Assembly (NCBI GenBank): GCA_016721565.1
Contig: JADKHW010000024.1
Location: forward strand, 1 to 60,807
DNA length: 60,807 nucleotides
Direction of reading: 5' to 3'
Source: a bacterium
GTDB lineage: Bacteria > Electryoneota > RPQS01
Under the pieces are notes generated by a model. That model made no database searches. It saw only the letters and a program-made list of their open reading frames with translations, and had not been told where the DNA came from. Position 1 is the first letter of the stretch. Each line of letters opens with the position of its first letter. Position numbers and translations under genes: made by a program. Below are positions 37,170 through 45,008 of this stretch, piece after piece.

Positions 37170-39662
37170 ATGTCACGAGCTGACTTACATATACATACCA
37201 AGTTCTCGAATCGGCCTACCAACTTTTTCTTGAAGAAGTTGAAGGTCTCTGAGTCCATGACGGATCCGCTGGCGGCTTATCAGCTTGCCAAACGGCGCGG
37301 CATGGACTTTATTGCTCTGACGGACAGTGATTCGCTGGATGGATATGCGCAGCTTGCTCACTTTGCTGATGTGATTCCGGCATGCGAGACTACGTTGCAG
37401 TTTCCGGAAGACGGGTGTCCGGTGCGGGTGATGATTTACGGGTTGAATGATGCTCAACTTGCGAAGATGCTTTCGCTGCGCGGGAATTTGTATAATGTGC
37501 GCGAGTACTTGTTGGCGGAGAATTTGTATCACGTCGTCGCTCAGCCGCTTGAGCCGCATGACGGCAAGCTTTCGCCGGATCATGTTGAGCGGCTGCTGTT
37601 GCTGTTTGATCATTTTGAAGCCCGCAGTTGCGGACGACAGCAGAGATCAAATGAGTTCACGGCGGCATTTCTGGATGCACTGACGCCGGAGTATTTCGAT
37701 CAGATTCAACGCAAGTGGAAGATCACTCCGGCATCTGAGCGACCGTGGCAGAAGGGGCAGATCGGTAGTTCGAATGATTATTGCGGGCAGTATATTGGTT
37801 TGACGTGGACGGAAGCGCCGCGCGTTGCAACCGCAAACGAATTCTTGCAGCAGCTTCGCATGCGCAAAGGGACTCCGGCGGGAATGCACGGCTCAACGAT
37901 TGCGTCGGCGCACTCGATGTATCGTGTTGGTGCGCAGCTTTATGCGAGCAAGGTTTTACGGCGCGAAGGGGATGTGCAGGGGATTCTTGAATTGATTGTG
38001 ACGCGGTTGCTGTCGCCTGAGAAGCCGACGAAAAAGCAGGTGGCAAGCTCATTGTGGGATGCATTCAAAGGTTTGTTCAAGATGCGCAAGAAACCGTCGG
38101 CGATTGAGCGCAAGCTGATCGCCGAGGTGATTCGGGCTTATCGTGAGTTGCCGAAAGATGAGCGACTGGGCGGAATTGACCGCGATGATTTGCAGACGTT
38201 TGACGCGCGGCTTTACAATATGGCGGATCGTGTACTGAGCAAGGTCAGCTATCAGTTGTTGAACGACGCAATGAAGGATTTTGAGCGCGGGCAGATTGGC
38301 AGCGGGTTGCCACTGGTTGCCGCGCTACTGCCGATTCAAAGCGTGATGGCGCCGTATTTGTATTCGTTCGACAAGCTCAACCGCGACCGCAAATTGATAC
38401 GGGAATTGAGTGCGCGCGTTGAGGGGACGCTTGAACTGCCGAAGAAATCCGCGCGCAAGAAGGTTGCATGGTTTTCGGATACGGTGACGGACGTGAACGG
38501 TGTTTCGATGACGCTGCACCGTATGTCAGAAGTGGCCGAGAAGCTGGATGCAGATTTGGAGATTATTTGCTCGGTTGCCGAATCGCGTGCGCCGACGGGA
38601 AGTAAGTTCTTGAATTTCCCCCCTGTGGGTGAGATTTCGATTCCTGATTACGAATTGCAGAAGCTTTCTGTGCCACCGATTTTGCGGATTGTCAAGTATC
38701 TTGAATCGCAGAATTTTGATGAGTATATTATCTCAACGCCTGGGCCGGTTGGGTTGCTTGCAATGTTCGCCGCGAAACTCTTTGGAGTTCCTGTACGCGC
38801 GATTTATCACAGTGACTTCCCGCAACATGTGCGGCAGATTACGGGTGACGAAGGGCTTGAAAAGACGACGTGGAAGTTCATGCGGTGGTTTTATGGACTT
38901 GCGGATGCGGTTTATTCGCCGAGTGATCATTACCGCAAGCAGCTAATTGACCATGGATTCAACCCTCGCAGGTTGTTTATCTACACACGCGGGACGGATT
39001 TGGATTTCTACAATCCGCGGCATCGTGACGAAGAATTTTACAAACCGCATGGGATTTCTGATCGCGTAATTTTTGTGTACACGGGCCGCGTGTCGCGCGA
39101 GAAGAATCTTGATGTGGTGGTTGATGCGTTTTTGCAGGATGAAGTGCTGCAAAAGAAAGCGGCGCTGGCCATTGTGGGGGACGGGCCGTTTCGCGACGAG
39201 TTGATTGCGCGCAAATTGCCGCCGATGATTGTGTTCCCTGGATTTGTCAAAGGGAAACAGCTTGCGAAGGCGTATGCGTCGGGAGATGTGTTTGTTTTCC
39301 CGTCTACGACGGATACGTACGGAAACTCTGTTTTGGAGGCGCAGGCATCCGGTTTACCATCTTTGGTTTCAAATGAGGGCGGACCGAAGGAAATTATTTT
39401 GCCCGGAGAGAGTGGGCTTGTGCTGCCGGGATATGACGTGAATGCGTGGCGCGAAGCGATGCGCTCATTGGTTGAGTCTGATGATCTGCGACATCGCATG
39501 GCAGCGGCGGCGAGAGCACGAGCTGCGACGCGCGATTGGTCAACTGCATTCAGAGAATTTTGGGATGAGGATCCGTATCCAAAAGCGGATGAGGAAGTTC
39601 GCGCAATAGTTATCGCCATAACCGTTTATAGAGTGGGTTTTGCGCTGGCGCGAGTGCTTTAA
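37170..39662 (+). CDS. PHP-domain / GT4 glycosyltransferase fusion
   Basis: About 830 residues from ATG 37170 (a TTG at 37152 would read through the upstream hairpin). Residues 1 to about 230 are a PHP-type metal-dependent phosphoesterase domain: A-D-L-H-I-H-T-K-F-S at the start and F-I-A-L-T-D-S-D-S-L-D-G at about residue 48 carry the metal-binding His/Asp residues. After a helical linker, residues about 430-830 form a GT-B glycosyltransferase of family GT4, with V-Y-T-G-R-V-S-R-E-K-N near 632 and the donor-binding F-P-S-T-T-D-T-Y-G-N-S-V-L-E-A near 709. The most likely product is a surface glycan or glycolipid. The PHP part could hydrolyse a phosphoester of the donor or acceptor (inference). 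A methyltransferase follows 83 bases later. Confidence 0.85.
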   Translation: MSRADLHIHTKFSNRPTNFFLKKLKVSESMTDPLAAYQLAKRRGMDFIALTDSDSLDGYAQLAHFADVIPACETTLQFPEDGCPVRVMIYGLNDAQLAKMLSLRGNLYNVREYLLAENLYHVVAQPLEPHDGKLSPDHVERLLLLFDHFEARSCGRQQRSNEFTAAFLDALTPEYFDQIQRKWKITPASERPWQKGQIGSSNDYCGQYIGLTWTEAPRVATANEFLQQLRMRKGTPAGMHGSTIASAHSMYRVGAQLYASKVLRREGDVQGILELIVTRLLSPEKPTKKQVASSLWDAFKGLFKMRKKPSAIERKLIAEVIRAYRELPKDERLGGIDRDDLQTFDARLYNMADRVLSKVSYQLLNDAMKDFERGQIGSGLPLVAALLPIQSVMAPYLYSFDKLNRDRKLIRELSARVEGTLELPKKSARKKVAWFSDTVTDVNGVSMTLHRMSEVAEKLDADLEIICSVAESRAPTGSKFLNFPPVGEISIPDYELQKLSVPPILRIVKYLESQNFDEYIISTPGPVGLLAMFAAKLFGVPVRAIYHSDFPQHVRQITGDEGLEKTTWKFMRWFYGLADAVYSPSDHYRKQLIDHGFNPRRLFIYTRGTDLDFYNPRHRDEEFYKPHGISDRVIFVYTGRVSREKNLDVVVDAFLQDEVLQKKAALAIVGDGPFRDELIARKLPPMIVFPGFVKGKQLAKAYASGDVFVFPSTTDTYGNSVLEAQASGLPSLVSNEGGPKEIILPGESGLVLPGYDVNAWREAMRSLVESDDLRHRMAAAARARAATRDWSTAFREFWDEDPYPKADEEVRAIVIAITVYRVGFALARVL

Positions 39663-39745
39663 GTTGTAGGGTTGGTTGAGAATTTGGGGAAGGGCATTCG
39701 TTCTGGATGCCACCACGATTATGAAAGACTATAGGAGAGTGTCAG

Positions 39746-40393
39746 TTGTCAGTCATTGAACACGCGCGTAAGGCGCGACCAGAAGGATACACGTCAGACA
39801 ACCACCGCAAGTGGGAGTTTAATAATAGTCTGTATCAGAAGCACCTTGAGCTGTATCTCGATCACATGTACAAGCTACTCGCGTTCACAGGTGCGAAGAA
39901 CGTGTTGGATGCGGGTTGCGGAGAAGGCATTGTTTATCGAGCGATGCAAGAGCGCGGCTACAAGGGTAAGTGGACGGGCTTCGACTTCAGTGATGAAGCT
40001 ATCAAGTTTGCCAAGATTGCTTCACCTGAAGCCGATTGGCATGTGGGGAGTGCGTACGAAGCCCCGTTCAAGGATGAGCAATTTGATGTGGTGTTTTGTT
40101 CGCAGGTGCTTGAACATTTGCCGGGGCCGGAGAAAGCATTGTCAGAACTTGACCGCGTGGCTGAACATTGGCTGTTGATTTCTGTGCCGTATGAGCCGGT
40201 GTTTCGCACATTGACTTGGTTCTCGATCAAACTCGGACTTGGTCAAGACCCCGGTCATTGTAATCATTGGCGACCCGCACAGTTCAGATCGTTCTTGAGA
40301 AAAGCCGGTAAGCTGCATGCATGGGAACGCACGACGATTTATCAAATCGGTTTGGTGGACGTGCGACCGAAGCATCATTCGACACCTGTATAG
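39746..40393 (+). CDS. Class I SAM-dependent methyltransferase
   Basis: 215 residues from TTG 39746, which has AGGAG eight bases upstream and no competing ATG. Motif I is V-L-D-A-G-C-G-E-G at about residue 52, followed by G-F-D-F-S-D-E-A-I (acidic loop) and F-D-V-V-F-C-S-Q-V-L-E-H-L, the usual motif IV region of the methyltransferase_11/25 group. The substrate is not evident. Genes of this type beside GT4 enzymes often modify a lipid-linked glycan or its polyprenol. Together with the preceding fusion protein it probably forms a two-gene unit. Confidence 0.82.
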   Translation: MSVIEHARKARPEGYTSDNHRKWEFNNSLYQKHLELYLDHMYKLLAFTGAKNVLDAGCGEGIVYRAMQERGYKGKWTGFDFSDEAIKFAKIASPEADWHVGSAYEAPFKDEQFDVVFCSQVLEHLPGPEKALSELDRVAEHWLLISVPYEPVFRTLTWFSIKLGLGQDPGHCNHWRPAQFRSFLRKAGKLHAWERTTIYQIGLVDVRPKHHSTPV

Positions 40394-40573
40394 AGAATTT
40401 TAATTGCGCATTGCACGTTATTCGTAATTTGCAATCTGCACTATGATTCTGCTATAGGTTGAGTTCACGCAGCGAGTTGTTGATATAGTTCGACTGTTGA
40501 TTGTTCGCTTGAAGTGAAGTGATCCATGTACATGCTACGGGTCACTAAGCTAAACACTAATTCGCAATAAGAG

Positions 40574-40612
40574 ATCGCCGTTCCACTGACCCGGAACGGC
40601 GATTCTTTTTTG
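40574..40612 (+). terminator. Strong intrinsic terminator just before a response regulator gene
   Basis: ATCGCCGTTCC (40574-40584) pairs perfectly with GGAACGGCGAT (40593-40603) over an 8-base loop, followed by TCTTTTTTG. It lies 180 bases after the methyltransferase and only about 35 bases before the response regulator start, so it either ends an untranslated transcript or attenuates the regulator. The 40394-40573 stretch holds no gene I can support. Confidence 0.82.
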
Positions 40613-40646
40613 TTCGGGTCCGGCCTTTGCCATAAGGGAAACCGTG

Positions 40647-41156
40647 ATGCGACGATGTGAAAGTGATAATACGATGAATAGTAATGGATGGAACGTGTCC
40701 GAGCAGCGGGTGCCGATTGACATACTGCTGATCGAAGATCGGGATGATGCCATAGAAATGGTTGAAGGTGCGATTCAAGAGACCCGTCTCAACAATCGCA
40801 TGGTGATCGCACGGTCGCAGCTTGAAGCGCTGCACTATCTGCGACACACGGTGTCCTTCGGGCCACTCGATGCTGACCATGGCATGACGAAACCGGGTTT
40901 GATCTTGCTCGACATAAACATGGAAAGCCAGCAAGGGTTTGACGTGCTGCATGAAATTCGCACGGATCCCAAGCTGATGACGATTCCGGTGGTTGTACTG
41001 ACGGACAACTTGGCAGAGTCAGACTTAGCGTACACCATCTCACACGGAGTTACCGGCTACTTTTTGAAGCCGATGGACGCCGGACAACTGAGAAAAGTTG
41101 TACGCGATGTGGAAGACCACTGGAACCTGCTGTGGAACGCTCCATGCGCGAATTGA
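40647..41156 (+). CDS. Single-domain response regulator (Rcp1 type)
   Basis: About 169 residues from ATG 40647, with AGGGA seven to eight bases upstream; a GTG at 40644 and an ATG at 40674 are alternatives. After a short extension the receiver begins D-I-L-L-I-E-D-R-D-D, then phosphoacceptor Asp in L-I-L-L-D-I-N-M, Thr in V-L-T-D and Lys in L-K-P. The long insertion before the phosphoacceptor (L-E-A-L-H-Y-L-R ... M-T-K-P-G) is typical of Rcp1-like regulators that pair with phytochrome or hybrid kinases. No kinase or output domain is encoded nearby. The terminator between it and the methyltransferase shows that it is a separate transcription unit. Confidence 0.85.
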   Translation: MRRCESDNTMNSNGWNVSEQRVPIDILLIEDRDDAIEMVEGAIQETRLNNRMVIARSQLEALHYLRHTVSFGPLDADHGMTKPGLILLDINMESQQGFDVLHEIRTDPKLMTIPVVVLTDNLAESDLAYTISHGVTGYFLKPMDAGQLRKVVRDVEDHWNLLWNAPCAN

Positions 41157-41261
41157 TGTGATGCCTTGACGCGGTACACTTGGCGCCGCACGAAACTGAG
41201 ACTGTATGCGAAGAGACTCTGCTATACGATGAACAAGAGCGCCCGTCGGACAACCCGGCGG

Positions 41262-41346
41262 GCGCTGATGGTTACTTGACCTACTTGAAAAGTAGGCAAC
41301 CGAGCGCTGACGCCCACTTGAAAAGTGGGCAACGTTGCGCTGACGC
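41262..41346 (+). repeat. Hairpin repeat cluster (CTTGAAAAG hairpins with GCGCTGACGC spacers)
   Basis: Two hairpins share the loop core: CCTACTT/AAGTAGG (41280-41296, loop GAA) and GCCCACTT/AAGTGGGC (41312-41330, loop GAA). GCGCTGA(CGC) occurs at 41262, 41304 and 41337. One further GCGCTGACGC with the same type of hairpins lies at 27751. The cluster fills the gap between two convergent genes. Confidence 0.6.
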
Positions 41347-41377
41347 GGACTCTTAAATTAATCGAATTCGTTAAATA

Positions 41378-41403
41378 AAAAGGCGGACATTGGTCCGCCT
41401 TTT
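41378..41403. terminator. Bidirectional terminator between convergent genes
   Basis: AAAAGGCGGA (41378-41387) pairs perfectly with TCCGCCTTTT (41394-41403) over CATTGG, giving a T-tract on the plus strand and A-tract/T-tract symmetry for the minus-strand transhydrogenase gene that ends 20 bases away. Confidence 0.85.
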
Positions 41404-41422
41404 CACACAAAAATGATTTGCC

Positions 41423-42868
41423 TTACGCCGTCTGCGGAACAGGTGGATTCTTCTTGACTGAATGTAACGCCGCTAGACGATTGTGCGCATCGAGCGCGGC
41501 AGTCTTGTAGCATTCAGCAAGCGTCGGATAGTTGAAGACCGCGTGAATTAAGTAGTCAATCGTGCCGTTGTGCGCGATGACAGCTTGGCCGATGTGGATC
41601 AACTCTGTCGCGCCGGTGCCGATGGCATGCACACCTAACAAGCGGCGCGTGCGTTGATCGACGATTAACTTGACAATTCCGGAATCATCACCGAGAATTT
41701 GACCGCGCGCAATTTCACGATAGCGAGCGACTCCAATTTCGTAGGGAATGGATTCCTGCGTGAGCAACTCTTCGGTGGCACCGACGGTTGAGATTTCGGG
41801 AATCGTGTAGATGCCGTAGGGATAGATGTCCGGTACGACGCGGTCGTCACGCAATCCGAATGCTTCAAGCGCGGCAAGTCTGCCCTGTTCCATCGACGTG
41901 CTTGCTAACGCGGGAAACCCGATGACGTCGCCGACGGCAAAGATGTGTTCGACTTCGGTGCGATAGCGAGAATTGACTGTCAGTTTACCGCGCTTGTCGA
42001 CAATGAGTCCGGCCTTTTCTGCATCAAGTGTGTCCGCATTGGCCTGGCGGCCTGCCGAATAGAGCGCAACATCAGTTACAACAATTTTGCCGGATTCCAA
42101 TTTTGTGACGGCGTGCGGAGTATCCCCGCTATTGTCAACAGAGACCGTGACCACCTTTTCGCCGAGCCTGAACACCACGTTCAATTGACGCAACTGATAG
42201 ATTAATGCATCGACAATTTCGGTATCGACGAAGCTCAAGAGATCTTTTGCAAGATCGATCACAGTGACACGAACGCCGAGAGTTGCAAAGATGCTGGCAT
42301 ACTCGAGGCCGATCACACCACCGCCAATGCAGGTCATGGTGCGAGGAATTTTCTTGATATCCAGTATTGAATCCGCGTTCAGAATCGTTTCTCCGTCGTG
42401 TTCAACACCCGGCGGCATAAAAGGGCGCGTACCCACTGCGATAACTATATTGTCGGCGGAAATTTCGACGATCTCGCTGTGGTGGTCTATGATAATCGTA
42501 TGCGGATCGGCAAAGCGCGCGCTGCCGACAAAGATATCAACTCCGTTGCGGGTCAACTGTGCGCGAATGACCTCCCACTCGCGCGACATCACCATCTGCG
42601 TGCGCATGCGCAGGTCTTCGGCCGTAATGTTCTCTTTGTTGCGGTATGTCGCTCCATAGAAAGCGCGCTGCTGAATCCCAGAAAGGTGCAGCGCGGCTTC
42701 ACGCATGGTCTTTGAGGGAATCGTCCCCGTCGCAACACAAACGCCGCCGAGTTCGCGCATGCGCTCAACAATGGCGACTTTCTTCCCGACTTTGGCCGCT
42801 GAAATCGCCGCGCGCTGTCCACCCGGGCCACTGCCCAATACAACCAAATCGTATTTCTGTTGCGACAT
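41423..42868 (-). CDS. sthA: Soluble pyridine nucleotide transhydrogenase
   Basis: 481 residues, the usual length. FAD-binding G-S-G-P-G-G-Q-R-A-A at residue 12, NAD-binding I-G-G-G-V-I-G-L-E-Y-A near 178 and the second FAD motif A-V-G-D-V-I-G near 310 are all present. Where dihydrolipoamide dehydrogenase has two redox cysteines (C-x-x-x-x-C), this protein has Cys-Val-Ala-Thr-Gly-Thr, so only one remains; that is the hallmark of SthA. It transfers hydride between NADH and NADP(+) in the cytoplasm. It is monocistronic, with no clear promoter in the 217 bases upstream, and faces the response regulator across a bidirectional terminator. Confidence 0.9.
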   Translation of the reverse strand: MSQQKYDLVVLGSGPGGQRAAISAAKVGKKVAIVERMRELGGVCVATGTIPSKTMREAALHLSGIQQRAFYGATYRNKENITAEDLRMRTQMVMSREWEVIRAQLTRNGVDIFVGSARFADPHTIIIDHHSEIVEISADNIVIAVGTRPFMPPGVEHDGETILNADSILDIKKIPRTMTCIGGGVIGLEYASIFATLGVRVTVIDLAKDLLSFVDTEIVDALIYQLRQLNVVFRLGEKVVTVSVDNSGDTPHAVTKLESGKIVVTDVALYSAGRQANADTLDAEKAGLIVDKRGKLTVNSRYRTEVEHIFAVGDVIGFPALASTSMEQGRLAALEAFGLRDDRVVPDIYPYGIYTIPEISTVGATEELLTQESIPYEIGVARYREIARGQILGDDSGIVKLIVDQRTRRLLGVHAIGTGATELIHIGQAVIAHNGTIDYLIHAVFNYPTLAECYKTAALDAHNRLAALHSVKKNPPVPQTA

Positions 42869-43085
42869 GTTTTAGAAACTTAATGTTAGATATCTGTCTT
42901 GACCCACTAAGATACGCACCGAAATGATATCTTGCAACTTCTACTCCACATGATGTTGCAGTTCGCCATCATGTCAAGTGTTACTTGAACTCTAACGGGT
43001 GCTTGAACTCAAGCCAATACAAGGGATTGCGAGCATATAAGGGGTTTGGCCCCGAGCTTGCTCAAGAGTCAGTAGCACAAAACCT

Positions 43086-43520
43086 ATGAGACCAAACATG
43101 AATCAGCGCGGCGTAACCACACTTGAACTCATGCTTGTTGTCGTGATCATCGGAATTCTCACGATGATTTCGATGACGGAGTTTTTTAAGCTGCATAACC
43201 GTGCATACGTGGGTGCGGCGCTTTCCGATTTACAGGTTATTCGCAAGGCAATATCCATGCATGACGCTGAATGGGGATACTTCCCGGACGTCAATTCAAA
43301 CAACATGCAAGGTTTGATTTCACAGTTGCTCGACCCAATCGGCCAACCTTACTTGACTCCGCCTTCCGGTGACAACTGGAGATCTTTTACTTATGCCGCG
43401 CCGGATCCGGCAGATCTGACGGCAGATTATGATTTGACTGTTATTTGCAATGATCACTTCAGCACGCAGATCACTGTTCATTGGGATTCTCAAATTGACT
43501 TCGTGCGACTAACCCCGTGA
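43086..43520 (+). CDS. Type IV pilin-like (prepilin) protein
   Basis: 144 residues. A short basic leader M-N-Q-R-G precedes V-T-T-L-E-L-M-L-V-V-V-I-I-G-I-L, the prepilin peptidase cleavage site and hydrophobic N-helix; the fifth residue after cleavage is Glu, as required for assembly. ATG 43098 leaves a five-residue leader and ATG 43086 nine residues; either is acceptable. The body is a pseudopilin-size globular domain (Y-F-P-D-V-N, then G-D-N-W-R-S-F-T-Y), closer to GspG/PilE-like minor or major pseudopilins than to long pilins. No other pilus genes are present. A perfect terminator follows. Confidence 0.85.
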   Translation: MRPNMNQRGVTTLELMLVVVIIGILTMISMTEFFKLHNRAYVGAALSDLQVIRKAISMHDAEWGYFPDVNSNNMQGLISQLLDPIGQPYLTPPSGDNWRSFTYAAPDPADLTADYDLTVICNDHFSTQITVHWDSQIDFVRLTP

Positions 43521-43546
43521 GTTTGGTTCCGGGTCAATTGATTTGT

Positions 43547-43586
43547 AATGCGGTCGGTTCATTGTGAATCGACCGCATTGCTTTTT
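43547..43586 (+). terminator. Terminator after the pilin gene
   Basis: AATGCGGTCGGTTC (43547-43560) pairs with GAATCGACCGCATT (43566-43579), 14 bp with one G-T pair and a 5-base loop, then GCTTTTTG. Confidence 0.85.
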
Positions 43587-43868
43587 GCGAAGTTAGGTCT
43601 CTGTTAGAGGAGTTCACAGGAGTTTGACTCGCACTATTTTTGAGTGCGAGAGATTAGTTCGCAAGCATCGGTGAAACTATGCATCGGGTCATTAAATGTG
43701 TAAGACGTGCTTGCAATCGGGTTACACGTTATCACTATACTTAGTATGTTATGTACTGTATTGTTGCAACTTGAAAACGTTTTGGGGCTTGTTCTGTCGA
43801 TACTTCTCAACGTATATTAAGGGCGTTGTTATGAAAGTATTACCAGTGTTCACTTTGAAGGAGAAAAC
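43587..43868. other. Intergenic region upstream of a secreted-protein gene
   Basis: No gene that I can support. A TATATT box at 43813-43818 with a weak TTGTTC 18 bases upstream is a possible promoter for the gene at 43869, whose ribosome binding site AAGGAG is at about 43858. Confidence 0.3.
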
Positions 43869-44954
43869 ATGAACAAGATGAAGTTTTTGATGCTGCTCGC
43901 TGCGATCTTTATGGTCACGAGCATTGGGGTCCAGAAGGCACAAGCTTGGTGCGAACCGGGAGAAATTTATTGCGGTTTCGTGAAGGATTCAACCGTGCGT
44001 TTCGGTCACGACGATGTCGAGCGTTACAGAGTCGGTACCTACCAGAATGCGCCATATTGTACGCCGGGTGGTTCAGCTGATCGTTGGCGTGGTAAAGCTC
44101 ACGTCTATCGCATTCACAATCCTGGTGACCCGTTCACGCTCACGTTGGATTGGAATGACAATCCGACCACGACTCGTGACGATTTGATTTTGGTTGTTCT
44201 TGAAGATTGCGATGCTAACAAGTGCCTAGGCTCTGATCCGCATACGCTTGAATTCTCGAGCACGAACAACAACGCCATCAATGACAACGATGCCAACGGC
44301 ATTTGGGTAATTGTTGACAGCCGCGTTGATACGACCATTGCTTACACACTGAACGCCTATTGCGGTGACTTCCCGTTTGATGTCGAGTTGCTTTCATTCT
44401 CAGCTAATCGGATCGCTGGCGGCGTAAAGATAGACTGGTCTACTGCTTCGGAAACTGAAAACGACCGCTTCGAAGTTTCGCGTCGCGAGCTTGGTTCGGA
44501 CGAATGGGTGACGGTAGGTGTTGTGGCCGGCAACGGTACCAGCTCCACACAGCATGACTATTCGGTAATGGATCGTTCGGTCGGTAATGCGGGCTATTAC
44601 TATGAGCTTTCAGGCTTTGACGTGAACGGCAACAAGCAGGTGTTTAACGCCGTGTTGGTTGAAGCTGCTACGGATGTTGCGCAAATTGTTGACACATACG
44701 CATTGATGGGCAATTACCCAAATCCCTTCAACCCGACGACCAATATTCGCTTCTCGCTCGCTGAAGCATCGAGCATTACGCTTACCGTGTACGATGTTCA
44801 GGGCCGCGTGGTTTCCGAACTTGTTGATGGCATGATGGAGGCCGGTGTTCACGAAGTTGCGTTTGATGCAGCGGGTTTGACTTCTGGCGTATATTTCGCC
44901 CAAATGTCAGGCGCCTTTGGTAGCGACGTGATGAAAATGGTCTTGATGAAGTAA
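43869..44954 (+). CDS. Secreted protein with type IX sorting domain
   Basis: 361 residues with a signal peptide ending near A-Q-A-W (residue 27). The first part (about 28-170) is Cys-containing (C-E-P-G-E-I-Y-C, C-T-P-G, D-C-D-A-N-K-C) with the look of a pre-peptidase C-terminal-like beta-sandwich (F-T-L-T-L-D-W-N ... D-D-L-I-L-V-V-L). A fibronectin III-like segment follows (F-S-A-N-R-I-A-G-G-V-K-I-D-W), then the type IX tail from N-Y-P-N-P-F-N-P-T-T-N to V-M-K-M-V-L-M-K. Its organisation matches the two minus-strand cargo proteins at 54.7 and 55.8 kb, so the three are one family of small exported proteins. Function unknown. Confidence 0.85.
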   Translation: MNKMKFLMLLAAIFMVTSIGVQKAQAWCEPGEIYCGFVKDSTVRFGHDDVERYRVGTYQNAPYCTPGGSADRWRGKAHVYRIHNPGDPFTLTLDWNDNPTTTRDDLILVVLEDCDANKCLGSDPHTLEFSSTNNNAINDNDANGIWVIVDSRVDTTIAYTLNAYCGDFPFDVELLSFSANRIAGGVKIDWSTASETENDRFEVSRRELGSDEWVTVGVVAGNGTSSTQHDYSVMDRSVGNAGYYYELSGFDVNGNKQVFNAVLVEAATDVAQIVDTYALMGNYPNPFNPTTNIRFSLAEASSITLTVYDVQGRVVSELVDGMMEAGVHEVAFDAAGLTSGVYFAQMSGAFGSDVMKMVLMK

Positions 44955-44974
44955 GTGTTTCTGTCCGTAACTTT

Positions 44975-45008
44975 AGAGGCCGGTGCGCAAGCATCGGCCT
45001 CTTTGTTT
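44975..45008 (+). terminator. Terminator after the secreted-protein gene
   Basis: AGAGGCCG (44975-44982) pairs with CGGCCTCT (44995-45002), followed by TTGTTTT. It sits at the very end of the convergent addA gene. Confidence 0.8.

Noticed and set aside
41280..41346. Possible mini CRISPR array
   Set aside because: Only two palindromic units, the spacing is 42 and 33 bases, and the spacers themselves share GCGCTGACGC. No cas genes are nearby.
41423..42868. Dihydrolipoamide dehydrogenase
   Set aside because: The second redox cysteine is Thr (C-V-A-T-G-T), which fits soluble transhydrogenase.
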